Origin: Pollenia angustigena
Lineage: Eukaryota > Arthropoda > Insecta > Diptera > Polleniidae
Direction of reading: 5' to 3'
Assembly: GCA_930367215.1 (NCBI GenBank)
Contig: OV884060.1
Coordinates: 205,223,253-205,287,252 of the forward strand
Length of the DNA stretch: 64,000 nt
Shown here: positions 1 through 12,013 of the stretch, in pieces
Position numbering within the stretch: position 1 is the stretch's first letter
How the letters are laid out: the number at the start of each line of letters is the position of its first letter
Made by a program: the position numbers and the translations under genes
Notes under the pieces: generated by a model
Database searches by the model: none
What the model was told of the DNA's origin: nothing
The model's input: the letters and a program-made list of their open reading frames with translations, nothing else

Positions 1-2056
1 ATCAATTAATTTGACTTGAGTATTTAGTGAACTAAATCCCTCCTAACTAGTTATGGTTTCACCAATATATCCGTAATTGGAAAATACAAATGCTAATTGA
101 CTTTTGATGTTATTTAAATTTAGTATTTCTTTTCTTTTTTTCAATTGCTCAATCATCGGCACCAACAGACTCTTCAAACACTTTTAAATTGCTCGAAGTT
201 TTTTTTGAGTAGAATTCTGAAGCGTCTAGCCAGGCCCCCATTTTGATACTACTGGCTGTGGTGGAAGGTGAATCAAGGGATACATTTAATTAAAAATTGC
301 AATATACCGCTACAACGCGGTATAACCCATGTACCAAGCAAGTAATTTGTAACCCATTGGAAGCCTTAACGATGTAACTTGCTGAATCGGTTAAAAATAT
401 AATCATCTTTTGTCGAAATCTTGAAAATCAATCATGTATTTAAAGCAAAGCTCCAAAAGAATTTATTTATTATTTCAAAATGTTTTTTAGAAATGTTTTT
501 TTGTGTATTTCAAAATAATTTTTCAGAACTTTTTTACAATATGGAAATTAAAAAATCCCTCAAAAATGTCAAAATATGCAAAAATATGCATTTAAAACCT
601 AAATATGCAAAAATATGCATTTTCACTAAAATATGGATAATTCCAAAGTGTTGAACGTGACAGGCGTACGCATCAAAAATGCAATAACATTTTAAGCAAA
701 AAATATTTTTACGTTTACTTAACCCTAAAATTAAAGCACTAAGAAAGCACTGTTATCTATGCTAAAGTTTATGGAGGGCGCGATTCTAGGTCAAAGATAA
801 TAGCAAAAGAAGTAGCGGTTCGAACGTGAAAAAAACAGAAGTAGTTTTTGTGGCCATGCATAAAAAGGCGTAATTCAGCGAAACCCGGAACAATTTTTTA
901 GTCAAACTACTTTCAGAGTTTTACGTAGCAATGTAACATTAAAATGTTTTGGTTTGATTCCAAAATCTTCTGTATTTTCTTTTTTTTAAGCCAAAATCTG
1001 GGTCGATACGTGACATTTCGAACGTGAAATTTTTTCCGTAATAGTTTAACTGAATAATGATCAAAATAAAATAAAAATTTACCATTAATCCGAATAACAT
1101 ATTTCTCTTTGAACTCTTCCTTAGATTACAGACCATGTAAGAAAATTTGTTTGGAATAATTTTTATCAAATATCAACTCTTTTAAGAAAGATAAATATTA
1201 AAGAAAACATACAATAAAACATTCTCAAAAATAAGAAATTACGTTTGCACAACTTTGCAGTCCGATTGTTCATCTAAGTGAACAAATTTATGAGTAAATT
1301 TATAAAACTAGTAAAATCTAAATGTTTCTCTATAACAATATCGTAAAATAATCAGCTTTTAATAACTTTTAAATTTTTGGTCACGGTGGACCTTTTGGCG
1401 GAAATGCCCATATGCAACAATATGCAAAAACAAATCGATGCCATTTTAACGGAAATTTAATGATTCGGAAAGATAATTGGTCGACATCGTTCTTAGACTA
1501 TCGACAAAAAACATGCATTTGCATGGAAATCGCATCCCTACTCATTACATAAAATTTTTTTTCCGCAAACTCGATCTATTATTTCATCTAGCAGCCATAC
1601 AAATATGCTCGTGAAATAAGAATTTTGGCACGTAAGCTTCAATACCATATGATTTAGGAAGTAATTGGCTATTCAATGCTCTAGTGAAGGGTAGATAAGA
1701 TCCTACACAGTCGAGTAGAGCGATTTTACTGGTCTTTTTACATTTATTTATAAAAATTTTAGACTTTTTTGCAGTTTTCATTCCTGATAATTAAATAAAT
1801 TTTATCGGTTATTTGAAATATTAAACAAATCAGTATTCGTTAATCGAATAAAATAGCGTTATTAAAATATTTCATCTAATCAAGAAAATTCAAAAATTTA
1901 AATAAACTTTTGAAAATTGAACAATATGTTTGTTTTATGGAAAACCGATTGTATGCCAGAACGATTATTCGAATTAAAGTGACATAATGAAATACATGAC
2001 ATGATATTTAAAAGAGATTACATTTCTGTTAGTGTGTTTTCATTGTTTTACTCCCC
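1..2056. other. AT-rich DNA without recognisable gene
   Basis: No open frame here reads like a protein; the short frames are AT-driven and low complexity. Visible small-scale structure: the word ATATGCAAAAATATGC twice in tandem near 571-622 and in a weaker form near 1410-1430, and the word CGAACGTGA three times (about 652, 819, 1019). Probably intronic or intergenic with very old repeat remains. Confidence 0.6.
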
Positions 2057-2228
2057 GTCTACAACTGACATGATTTTGCTGTTATAACATGATGTTATAA
2101 AAGCGTTGGTAAAACATTTGCATTAACAACCGTGTTATAACATGAGAAAACCTCTAACATGATTAGTGTATATTTAACACTAACATCATTTTAGTGTTAA
2201 TGTTAAGCATTTAATGTCAGTTTTAGAC
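2057..2228. mobile_element. Possible MITE rich in TGTTATAACA palindromes
   Basis: GTCTACAACTGACAT at the left is repeated in inverted orientation at the right (ATGTCAGTTTTAGAC), giving a short imperfect terminal inverted repeat. The interior has repeated palindromic words such as GTTATAACATGATGTTATAA and AACACTAA. No target duplication was found, so the call is tentative. Confidence 0.3.
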
Positions 2229-3829
2229 TGTATGTTAATACTTTTATAACATATACTACTATTTCTACTATCAATTACTACTAATACGACTACAAATGCT
2301 ATTTTTACTACTTTTTATATATCTGGCTTCTCAATCTCCCCACTGTTATGATTTTTTTGTTTTTTAATTATTTAAGTTTTAATGCTGAAATGCTTTACAT
2401 TTTATTGCACTATTTCATTTTATATTATTCAAATTAATTTGATTATTTATTTCTATTGCAAAAAAGCGACTTATAAATTCAATTAAAAGCCACTTTTAAA
2501 GTGTTTTTTTCTTTTTTTTTATTATTTATTCAAATTAGTTAAATGAATCACAGACACATTAATTTCGCCATAACGCAAATAGAAACTGAATTATTTAGTA
2601 GTCGGGCCATAACTTCAGTAAAGTTGCCATTATGCATCTGATTTTTTGTTTGTTTTGTTAGTCGTTTCTAAAACCAGAACTTTATACTTCAAGTAATAAA
2701 TCTTGGATAGAAAAGTATTCCGTTGTTTTATTCTCATTTTGTTGCTTTTCTCTAGTTAATTTTTTTATTTATAAATTGAAAATTTTTTTCTTTAAATAAA
2801 TAATTCATTTTTTAAACCAAAAACCTGTTACAATTTCTTAAAGTCAAGTCAAGTCGTGATGTTGATTTTTTTTTTTTTTTTTTTCTTAAATGTAAAAATA
2901 TTTCGTTTCGGCATTAATTACTTCCATATGTGCGTTCACTGTAAAGGGTCAATGTTATGTAAATAACGTAATTCATTAAAAATACAAAAAAAAAAAACTA
3001 ATGAAATCAAACTGGCTAAAAAAAAGAGACACACCACCAGGCGCAATGCAATCACTAACCAAGTTTATGGGCTCTTTTGCTTTATTCGCATTTTTTTTTT
3101 GTGTTGCCATTAAATCTTCAACACCTTGTTTTGGAATGTTGTACGAGCGTATAAAATAATTTTCAAAGTGAATAAAATATAAATAAATATTGTAAAAAAA
3201 AAAATAATAATAAACAACCCAACTCTTGACAGTTTGTTAAAATTACGCACTCTAATAAATTGATTTGAAAATCAAATGTTGTTGTAAAATCCAAAAACAC
3301 ACAACAAACAAACAAAAAAAAAAAATCAAAAATACCACAAACCTAAAAGTAAAAAATAAAAAAAAAAAATTAAACCACATTGTAGATTTGTTATATCTTT
3401 TTCTATGTTTCTGTAACTTGGCTGGAACTGCAAACAGCTCTGCATTAATTACCACCTTTCTGCATTCCATAGATTTAAAAAAACCGATAATATGAGATAC
3501 AGCAACGACAACAACAACGGCAACAACTTTAAACCACAACTACAACAGCCAGCCAAGTAATCAAAAAGCACGCCCAACATGCCCACATTAATAACAGGAC
3601 GGACGGAGAGACAAATCAAACAAGCATTATTTTAAGCAGACGTTAAAAGAATTAATTCTTTTTTGCCGATTAAAAAAAAAAGAAGAAAAAAATAAATTAA
3701 TTTCTAAAACATCTTAAAATTAAAACAGCTTCTATTTCACGACGGATTTCAATACAAATGGCCGTATGCGGCAAATTTTTATTTAAAATTGTATGGAAAA
3801 CGTGGTGTCAACCCAGTTTCGTTTGAACT
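2229..3829. other. AT-rich DNA with poly-A/T runs
   Basis: Long A and T runs dominate. A CAA/AAC-rich stretch at 3492-3560 holds a 22-codon frame starting with ATG and rich in Asn and Gln, preceded by a pyrimidine-rich ATTCCATAG that could be a splice acceptor. No convincing donor follows, so I do not call it an exon. Confidence 0.5.
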
Positions 3830-3890
3830 TTAAACGATAACTTAAATTTTTTCAAACATTTTTATATTTTAAATTTTCAATAGAAAACTT

Positions 3891-4932
3891 AGTCTGAGTT
3901 CATACGGCTCATGTCTTATTGACAAGATTCTTCCTTTTTCTTCTTTAACATGAATTGGCGTTCAAATGATTCATGTCATGTTGACGACAAGTTTTTTATT
4001 TTGTTTTATTTGATATTGAAAACAAAAACAAAATTTAATAACGAATAAAGGTCCCATTAGCCGACCGTAAATGTAGAAATGTAAGTGTAATGTAAACAGC
4101 TGATCGTTTCTGTTATATGGAAAGCAATGCAAATGCTTAACTGACTGTAATGTCACTTAACCGTAACGTGCCAACCTGTAGAAAATAGAATTTCATTACG
4201 AGGTTACGTGACAGTTGTAGATAGTGATGGGCTGCTTATATTTTAAATGCAATGCGGGTAAAATCACTCTTTTTGTTTGGTACTTTTTCAGTTATAATAA
4301 CTGTGGATTTTTGACAAAATAAGTTACAATCCATACATATTTTCATTTATACAAATATATGTTTAGATGTATAAAATTAACAAATGTAGACATATCCACA
4401 AACAAACAAAGTCTGGTTTTAAGTGGTATCAAAACCTTGTTTAGGTGTATGCACATTTTGAAATTAATGTAAGAACATGTGTACGAATATGATATAATAC
4501 ATATTTGTTTTTTGTAAATCTGTAATATTAATATCAAATATTAAATTATTTATTTATTTATACATGCAAGAAATACAGTTTTAATACTATTTAAATCACT
4601 TGGTACTTTTTCTGCAAAGCGGGCACCATTTCAACATTTTTAATTCTCATCACTGTGTGTGTTGTTTTATGTGTACTAATGCTTTTTTGTTTTTGGTTGT
4701 GAAAAACAGCTGATACGTTCTTACATGTTCTATAAGTGCACAAACGAGCTTACAGTACGTTACGGTACTTTACATTGCATTTAATTACATTTACGGTCGG
4801 CTAAAGCGGCCTTTAGAAAGCAAAACGTAAAGACAGTACATGCATCTGTGTACTCGTTTCTTTTCCCCTCGTCCCTCTCGCCTATAAAGTAGCAATCTTG
4901 TCAATAAGACATGAGCCGTATGAACACAGACT
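3891..4932. mobile_element. MITE inserted in the satellite, itself interrupted
   Basis: The first ~38 bp (AGTCTGAGTTCATACGGCTC and on through ATGTCTTATTGACAAGAT) return almost perfectly inverted at 4895-4932. Both flanks are satellite units. Removing the inner element (4047-4814) leaves only about 270 bp, a typical MITE size. No coding capacity. Confidence 0.7.
4047..4814. mobile_element. MITE nested inside the 3891-4932 element
   Basis: Ends AAAGGTCCCATTAGCCGACC and its inverted counterpart GGTCGGCTAAAGCGGCCTTT form terminal inverted repeats of about 28 bp, with a CAGCTGATC/CAGCTGATA subterminal pair. Possible TA-type flanks (TAAAGG...CCTTTA). The interior is AT-rich and non-coding. It is younger than the element it sits in. 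Confidence 0.7.
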
Positions 4933-6030
4933 TATCAATATTTTTGATTTTCCATAGAAAGTTTACCGATATTTTAGATTTAACAACAAAATTTTAATGA
5001 AGGCTTTTATATTATAGAAAGTTTATCGGTAATTAAAATTTTCTTCAGAAAGTTTATCGATAACTTAAATTTCTATATAAAAAATTTAATGACAATTTTA
5101 ATTCATCAATAACTTTATTTTCTAGAAAAAAATTTATTTTTCTATAGAGAAATTATTGATAACTTTTATTTTAAATTTGATTTAATTGTAAAATTAAACG
5201 ATAAGTTAAGTTTATTATAAATTCCAATTTTTCATTTCATTGATAACTTCTATTCTCTATTGAAAATTTATCCATAAGTTTTAATTTTCTATAGAAAATT
5301 TCTCAATAATTTAAATGTATAGTTCACTTTGATTATCGAAAATATATCGTTAACTAAAATTTTCTATATTAAATTTATCGTTAACTTTAATTTTACAAAA
5401 TAAATTGATCGATAGCTTTAATTTTCTATAATAAATTTATCGATAACTTTAATTTTCTAAAATAAATGTATCGATAACTTTAATTTTCTATACAAAATTT
5501 ATCGATAACTTCTATTTTCTATAGATAATTTGTCCTTAACTTTTAATTTTGTATATAAAATTTATCAATAATTAAAATGTATCGTTAAATTTTATTTTTC
5601 GAATTTTTTATATTAGATTAATCGATAACTTTTATTTTCCGATATATATATTTGGAAAGCTTTAATGTTTTATTATAAATTTATCGATAACTACGACTTT
5701 ATATTTTAAATTTTTCGATAACTTCAATTTTTAAAACTATATCGATAACTTAAATTGTCTATAATAAATATATCGAAAAATTAAATTTTCAGTATATTTA
5801 TGGATAACTTAAGTTTTCTATGGTAAATTTATCGAAATCTTTAATTTTCCTTAGAAAATTTATCGATTATCTTCAATTTTTATGTTTTATTTAACAAATC
5901 ACTAAAAGTTTTTTATTTTAAAATTAGTTTAGAAAATGTATCGATATTTTCTGTATAAAAATTTTATTTATAACTTTTATTTTTTTTATAATTAACATAT
6001 CTATGGAAAGTTTTAAGTTTTATTTTATAC

Positions 6031-7500
6031 TAGCTGACCCGACAGACGTTGTCCTGTCCAAATTAGGAGCAATGTTTGCGTTCGATTTTTAAAATCCGTT
6101 AAAAAATACGAACAGTTGAAAGAAAAATTAGTCAAATCGATGGAGCCGTTTTCTGATTTTAGGTAAATCAAAAAAAGTGGGCGTTAAAGTTGGACCATGG
6201 CGATTATTTTAAAGAAAACATCGTCCAAATCGGTCAAGCCGTTCTCAAGTTATGCGCTTAATAGAAAAAGTGGGCGTAAAAGTAGGCGTGGTACATTTTT
6301 CTTTCGATGAAAACGTAAAATGGATTAATACGAACATTTAAAAGAAAAATTAGTCAAATCGAAAAAAGTGGGCGGGGCAAAATTTTCTTTTCGTATAAAT
6401 CTAAGTTAAACCATGGCGATCATTTTAAAGAAAAAATCTTCCAAATTATATAGATGTTATTTGTGGTGCAATATGAAAATTGGATTTTGCCACGCCCCTC
6501 CGCCCGCAGACCGTAAATCAAAAATCAGAATTCACAGTCTCACCCACCTGAATATTCCCTGAAAATTTCATCAAAATCGGCCCAGCCGTTTTGGAGTCCA
6601 TACGTTACATACATACATACCTATATACATACATACATACACACACAGAAAAAAATCAAGTTAAAAACGTCGAAAACAAGGTTGATTTAAATTTTTTCGG
6701 TGGTGATTTTGCTTCATACGGGTTTCATGTTAATTCAACCTGATTTTACAATAACTGCGAACAACATTTTTTTCTTTTGATATAACTATAATTCATGTTA
6801 ATTTAACATTGCAGTAAAGTTAGAGCAAAATGTAATTTATATTGAAATAGCAATCGGAATCACGTTGAATGAAAGTTATTTCCAGTTGAAACAACGTGAA
6901 TTTCATGTAGAATCAAATGGGTTTGAGTGTATTTTAACAGTGTGAAGAAGCTTCAGACAACATTTGCATTTATGTAAGAATAATTCAAAACCCTGTAACA
7001 CATGTTTCACTTATTTTGTATTCTCCTTTGTTAACAGAAGCATCAGCAGAATCGCCCGATATGGTCATCATTCTACTTTGAAAACTTGATGTACTATTTA
7101 AATAAACAATTTTAATTAAAAGAATACGGGAATTGTCTTCTTTTTATAACATATTTTAAAAGTGAAAATAAAAAATGTACATAATTAAGTAGGTATGCAT
7201 GTTAATTTAACAAGATAAACTTTTGATTTTAATACAAAACAGGTTTTTATGGGTTCAATATTGAATCCAGATTTATTTATATTTTAATATTTTTTTTTTT
7301 TATTTTTTTAACAGTGAATAATATTAAATAAACGTAATTTAAGGTTATTTTGATATTTTTTTATTAAAAATTAATATGAAATAATGATAAATTTAAGTAA
7401 AGGGCATAATTTTTCTGAAATTTAACATGATTCTCAATCAACATTTTTCCATGTTAATTTTACATGGGTATTTTTTTCTGTGTGCACACATCCTGTTTTA
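6031..7500 (+). repeat. Dispersed insect repeat beginning TAGCTGACCCG
   Basis: Begins TACTAGCTGACCCGACAGAC and runs as a series of degenerate subrepeats (AAAAAGTGGGCGTAAAAGTAGGC, AAATCGGTCAAGCCGTTCTC) to a CATACATACATAC run and then ATATATATAGAT. It is interrupted by the element at 6644-7482; the terminal CACATCCTGTTTTATATATA lies right of that insertion. Repeats starting with this word are widespread in insect genomes; the autonomous parent is not evident here. Confidence 0.6.
6644..7482. mobile_element. Non-autonomous element with CACAGAAAAAAAT ends
   Basis: Inverted ends CACAGAAAAAAATC and ATTTTTTTCTGTG. The word CATGTTAATTTAAC and close variants recur (near 6729, 6794, 7199, 7451), concentrated towards both ends, as transposase-binding subterminal repeats do. 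It sits in the CATA microsatellite of the surrounding repeat, so any target duplication is masked. Related ends occur at 27627-28718. Confidence 0.6.
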
Positions 7501-7509
7501 TATATATAT

Positions 7510-7562
<53 letters not shown>
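7500..7562. repeat. (TA)n microsatellite
   Basis: Nearly pure TA dinucleotide run at the 3' end of the TAGCTGACCCG repeat. Confidence 0.95.
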
Positions 7563-7567
<5 letters not shown>

Positions 7568-8717
7568 AATTTTATCGATAAATTCAAATTGTTATATATT
7601 TGAAGTGTTTCTTGTCTATTTTATCAACTCTTCGTTTAATAATTTTACGAATAATCGATTTAAATTCAACACACTGTAAAAGTAATGTGGGGTATCAGAA
7701 TCCATCCTGTAGATGTGAGATATCTCAATAAGTCTGGCTCCAGTGCAACATTTTCGAGGATATAAAAATTTTTTTAATTCCTTTTCTGATAATACTTATC
7801 GAATCTCGGAAAGCCTCGTCTAAGTTTTTCTGGCTTAGCTCGGAATTAGGTTTTATAGCATCCTGCTAAAACTTGATTTTTATCATTTTGTTTTAAAGAA
7901 AATTTAATAGTTCTCAATGCTAAATCACGTAAACCGATTGGGCTTTTGCCAGTTTCGACTAGTACTTTCAAAAACTGAAGTCAAAATAAGGTGCACATGT
8001 TATGCGTTGCACTGTGTATTTTTTTAGGAATCCGTTTCTCCTGACGCTTGACGGTTAAATAAATAATCGTTTAGAAATCATGGTAAGGATGATGTAGTCT
8101 TCAAACAAAAAGGCATAAGAAATTTATAATAAAAAATTCTACAAAATTGTGTATTTTCATTTTCTTATTATTTCGCTTAATCGGTTACGCAGTTTTACGA
8201 TTATTCGTTTTTATTTTATTGTAAATTATGTTTTATTCAATAATTCTTATGTTTTCCATGTGTTTTGTTTTTTTTTATTTATTGAATTAGCTGAATACTC
8301 GTTAACCGGTTTTGCGAATAATCGTTAAGAAATGTAAATTGTTTTCAGAAAAGGTTATGAGAGTCAATAATATAAAATTTTGCAAAGTTTTGTGTCTTTA
8401 ATTTTGAATTATTTATTTATTCGCTAAATCGGTTATTCAGTTTTCCGATTAATCGGTTACTTTTTTTTACAAAATTATTATTATTTTTAGTATTGTTATA
8501 ATGGTGACAGTGTTTTTTTTTTTTTTTTTTTTTTTTTTTTTGGTTAATTTTGCTTCGATGATTCGAATATTCTTTACCCGGTTTTACGAATAATCGCTAA
8601 GAATTTTGCTTATAGATGTTAGTTTTGCACAAAAAAAAAATAAAAATGCTTATAAATAATAGACAATTCTACAAAGTTTTGACTTTTTAATTCTTAATTA
8701 TTTCTTTATTCGCTTAA

Positions 8718-9626
8718 GGCGCCCGTACACGACATGTATTTGTCATCTGACATGTCAAATTTTCAAGTCACATGTAATTGTTCATGTCTGTCAAAATTGC
8801 TGTTTTACATAAGGTTTATAATATTCGGTCACAAACGTATATGTAATTTGCTTCTGACATTGTCTATGTTTTTTTTCGCATTGTTATTGCAGAAACCAAA
8901 GTAGTTCTCGGTTTCAAAATAGCTTGCTGCCGCCACGAAAATATTTATCTGCGCCGTAAAATAATTTAGCCATCTTTAAATTTTTTTTCTTTTATTTTAA
9001 AGACACCTATTTAGAATTTTATAATGAAACGGTTTTTATGTATATATTTACATAAATTCTATTCAATGGTGAGATGAGCATACATATCTTGGTATTGTAA
9101 AATATTAACTTCAGCCGGCTAATGATTCCGTCAATAGTTGACGCCGCTGCCAGTTTCTTCCCGGCATAGATTTCTGATGTTAGATGGTTTGTCAGAAGAA
9201 AATAGAGCACGCTCTAATTGAAATTTTGTCAGATGACTTTGCGTCTGACTTTTACAGAAGCAAAGTTAAAAAGGTAAAGGCCTAACCATAATATGCATAG
9301 CCTTGCTTAACCTACTGTCAAAAATTAACAAAAAGTCTCTCAAATGTATTTAAAAAAACAAAAACAAAATAAAAAAACATTTGATTCCGTACGGAATGTG
9401 CGATTAGATTCGCACCTTGCTTAAGCAAATGACAGTTTCATTAAACTTAGCAAAAAGTTTCCTTAAGTTCAATATGGTTTGCCTCATATAATAAACATGT
9501 ATTCGCACATTTGATTTAGCCAACTTAAGCACATTGTGGTTGGGCCTTAACACACGACATGTATGTGTTTTGCAGTGGGAAATTTGACATGTCAGATGAC
9601 AAAAACATGTCGTCTATACGCTCCTT
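8718..9626. mobile_element. MITE family 'GGCGCCCGTACACGACATG', copy 1
   Basis: Terminal inverted repeats of about 45 bp (GGCGCCCGTACACGACATG... and ...CATGTCGTCTATACGCTCC) with CATGT/ACATG palindromes. Flanked by TAA on each side (8715-8717, 9627-9629), which fits a 3-bp target duplication of the PIF/Harbinger kind. Copy 2 is at 21934-22476. Compared with copy 2 it carries about 90 extra bases near 8939-9030 and a 270-bp MITE at 9278-9547. A 58-residue frame shared by the two copies is a by-product of sequence identity, not evidence for a gene. Confidence 0.85.
9278..9547. mobile_element. 270-bp MITE with proven empty site
   Basis: Ends AGGCCTAACCATAATATGC and GCACATTGTGGTTGGGCCT are inverted repeats. 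It is flanked by TAA at 9275-9277 and 9548-9550. The second copy of the host MITE (around 22395-22405) reads AAAAAGGTAACACACG with a single TAA, that is, the pre-insertion state. This directly demonstrates insertion with a 3-bp TAA duplication. Confidence 0.92.
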
Positions 9627-9830
9627 TAATAGGATATTGAATATTCCAATTTTTCGCTTGATCGGATATTGAATATTCCAATTATTCGTTTTTATTTTTA
9701 AAAAATTTTATGTTTACTTTTTGCCCTGTTTTTTCCGCATGTTTTATTCACTTTTAGTTCTATTTAGCGAAACTTTGTTCACCGTTTTTTACGAATAATC
9801 GTTAATAAATCTCTATGTGGCAAGAATCGC

Positions 9831-10137
9831 CGCAACTTCATCTGACCTCTAATGAATTGTATCGTTGCATTCGTTTAATTTATATTTTCTCTCTTTGAAA
9901 GCTCTGCTTTTTTATACTAATATGAAACTATGTATCATTTCTTTTTCATAGTTTTTATGTGTGTATATTGTGTGTTTAAACTCGGTTAAAACTGTGCATT
10001 CGTAAACATTTGTTGTTGCATTTGGTGTGTAGAAACACTTTGTTTATTTTGCTGTATGATTCAAGACTGTCAATGACGACAAACGCAAAATATTTTGAAG
10101 CAATAATCTAAAAAAAAAATATCCAAAAGACGACAGT
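9831..10137. other. AT-rich DNA, possible upstream region
   Basis: No gene seen. Moderately less AT-rich than neighbours, ending in a run of TCAGT/TCATT words (10136-10160) that resemble insect initiator elements. Confidence 0.4.
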
Positions 10138-10190
10138 CAGTTCGTCATTCAGTCAGTCATAGTTACATGACTCGATCAATACATTAAATG
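10138..10190 (+). other. Possible short 5' exon with donor GTAAGT
   Basis: GTCAGTTCGTCATTCAGTC is initiator-like (TCAGTT is the arthropod Inr core). About 50 bases on, AAATG|GTAAGTTTTG is a near-consensus splice donor at 10191. No coding frame of note. The neighbouring minus strand has another TCAGTC cluster (10320-10345), so the segment could also be part of a promoter on the other strand. Inferred only from signals. Confidence 0.25.
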
Positions 10191-10196
10191 GTAAGT

Positions 10197-11180
10197 TTTG
10201 TCATGTCTTTTGGACTTTGGCAGCGTAATTTTTGTAAACCTTTAAAAAACATAAATATTATTTTGCTTTTTTTCTGTTTTGATTTTTTTCTTTTGATTTC
10301 ATATTTATGCACAACACACTGACTCGAAAGACTGACTTGACTGATGGTCGAACAGCGAGGCGAACATTTGACTGGCCTGATATCCAACCATTAATTTAGT
10401 TCAATACCACATTGGAAGCAAAATAAAATACGAGAAAAAAAGAATTAACAGCAATAGCAACAATAAAAAAATATTGATCGTTAACAAATTTAAAACATAA
10501 TGAAGAAAACATGTTAAGAAATTGTTTAATAACCGTAATTTAACAGCAAGAAAGAATAAAAAAAAAGTTATTTAACTGCTAAAACGACCAACTATGAAAT
10601 GACGCATACTTTTGCTTTAAATAATAAATACAAAATAATAGCAACAATAATCATAATAATAACAATAATATTTAAAATAAAATAAATTGTTTTATTTACA
10701 AAAAAAAAAAAATAAGCTAAAAATTTATCTACACCAGCTTAAAATTTATTTGCTTGTTTGTGTATTTTTGATTTTTTAACTTTTTGTCATACCTGGAGTG
10801 TCTGTCTGCACTCCGGTATTTCGCCAACTTAAATTACTTAAAGGTAGTGATTTATTGAATTATTATTATAAAACAACAAAAAAAAATTATGAATAATTGT
10901 TTTAAAATAGTCCATGTAATGAAATATATTTTTATTTTAGACAACTGACAATTAATTTGGTCATGACGCAATTAACAGGACAATCGGTGTTTATTTCTTT
11001 AAACTTCCTTATCAGCCAGGATTGCAAATGTTTAATTAGGCTTAATTTAGAAAAAAGGCTTTCACCAGCAAGTAAAAATAAGGAAAACAATCAATTAATA
11101 TGCATAAATTTTTAATTGTCTAATGGAAAGAAAATTTGTTTAAAAATTTCTTAAGTTTGTAGTGTTTTACTGTTCTTTTT
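10197..11180. other. AT-rich DNA without gene
   Basis: Poly-A, AATAAT and CAACAATA runs. Nothing else recognisable except a GGAGTGTCTGTCTGCACTCC hairpin near 10795-10814. Confidence 0.6.
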
Positions 11181-11357
11181 TAAATTTTAAAATTTTCAGC
11201 AACATGTTGCTTCATACTTTTACCAACATGTTGAAAATACTTTTGGCAGCATGTGGCTTGATCTTGTTGGCAGCATATTGCGAAGTATTTTTGGAAACAT
11301 GTTGCTAAGTATAATTGGAAACATGTTGCTAAGTATTTTTGGCAACATTTTGATATA

Positions 11358-11563
11358 GGGTGCGTTCGTAAATGCATCACTGCGCTGCATCAGAAAAGCA
11401 AACTTTTTTAAAACCGAAAAAAAATTTATTATAATTTTTTTTTATTGTATGACTATTATTTTTGTGGAGTATTTCACAATTTGTTGGTCCACAGTTACTT
11501 CACTGAATATACAACGATTTGAAATCACTGATGCAGCGCAGTGATGCATTTACGAACGCACCC
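11358..11563. mobile_element. 206-bp MITE with 36-bp perfect inverted ends
   Basis: GGGTGCGTTCGTAAATGCAT continuing through CACTGCGCTGCATCAG is exactly inverted at the right end. ATA flanks both sides (11355-11357, 11564-11566). The short AT-rich middle has no coding capacity. The perfect arms indicate a young copy. Confidence 0.9.
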
Positions 11564-12013
11564 ATAGTGGCATTATATCATATTTTCACAATATAAAATG
11601 TTTATAAACATATCTAGGGCTATTATGGAAAGCAACCAAAGCTTAGTTGCAACGCCGCCGATTTTAGAATAGAAAATATATTTGTTTTATATATTTTATC
11701 GTCAGCCTGATTTCAGCTGCTGGCAACACAACTTCAATTGTGTTGCCATCCTTAATCGACCCAATGACTTATTTTTTTTCTTTTTGGCTGCATATTGCTC
11801 ATCATTACTTACAACAAATTCTTAATATTTTTTTTTTCCAAAAAAAATTAATATGTCTGTCAACATAATGCGCAACATCTTTATTTTTGTTTTTAAAATG
11901 TCGCAAGCATTTTTTTAAACTCAAGTCTGGAACTCTGCTCAATATTCCGAGCTAAATATTGTTTAATTCAAAGATAAAAAAAAAAATCTGTGAAATTTAT
12001 ACAAAAAATCTCT

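Larger units (their letters stand above)
3830..6030. repeat. Degenerate ATCGATAACTT satellite array
   Basis: A diverged tandem repeat with a unit of roughly 27-30 bp of the form TTATCGATAACTTTAATTTTCTATAGAAAA runs from about 4933 to 6030. The same word occurs at 3830-3890, just left of the MITE at 3891-4932, so the array once was continuous and was split by that insertion. Units differ by several bases each, so the array is old and not recently homogenised. Confidence 0.75.
7615..9815. repeat. Diverged ~120-270 bp tandem array, split by a MITE
   Basis: Units carry TTCGCTTAATCGGTTACGCAG, TTTTACGAATAATCGTTAAG and ATTCTACAAAGTTTTG in the same order, seen near 7630, 8040-8200, 8280-8460, 8550-8715 and again at 9640-9815 after the MITE at 8718-9626. 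Alternating half-units are about 120-150 bp apart. The sequence left and right of the MITE is the same repeat, so the array predates it. A long poly-T run lies at 8513-8540. Confidence 0.6.

Noticed and set aside
3252..3539. 95-codon minus-strand Phe/Val-rich frame
   Set aside because: Translation of poly-T and GTTGTTGTT runs, low complexity.
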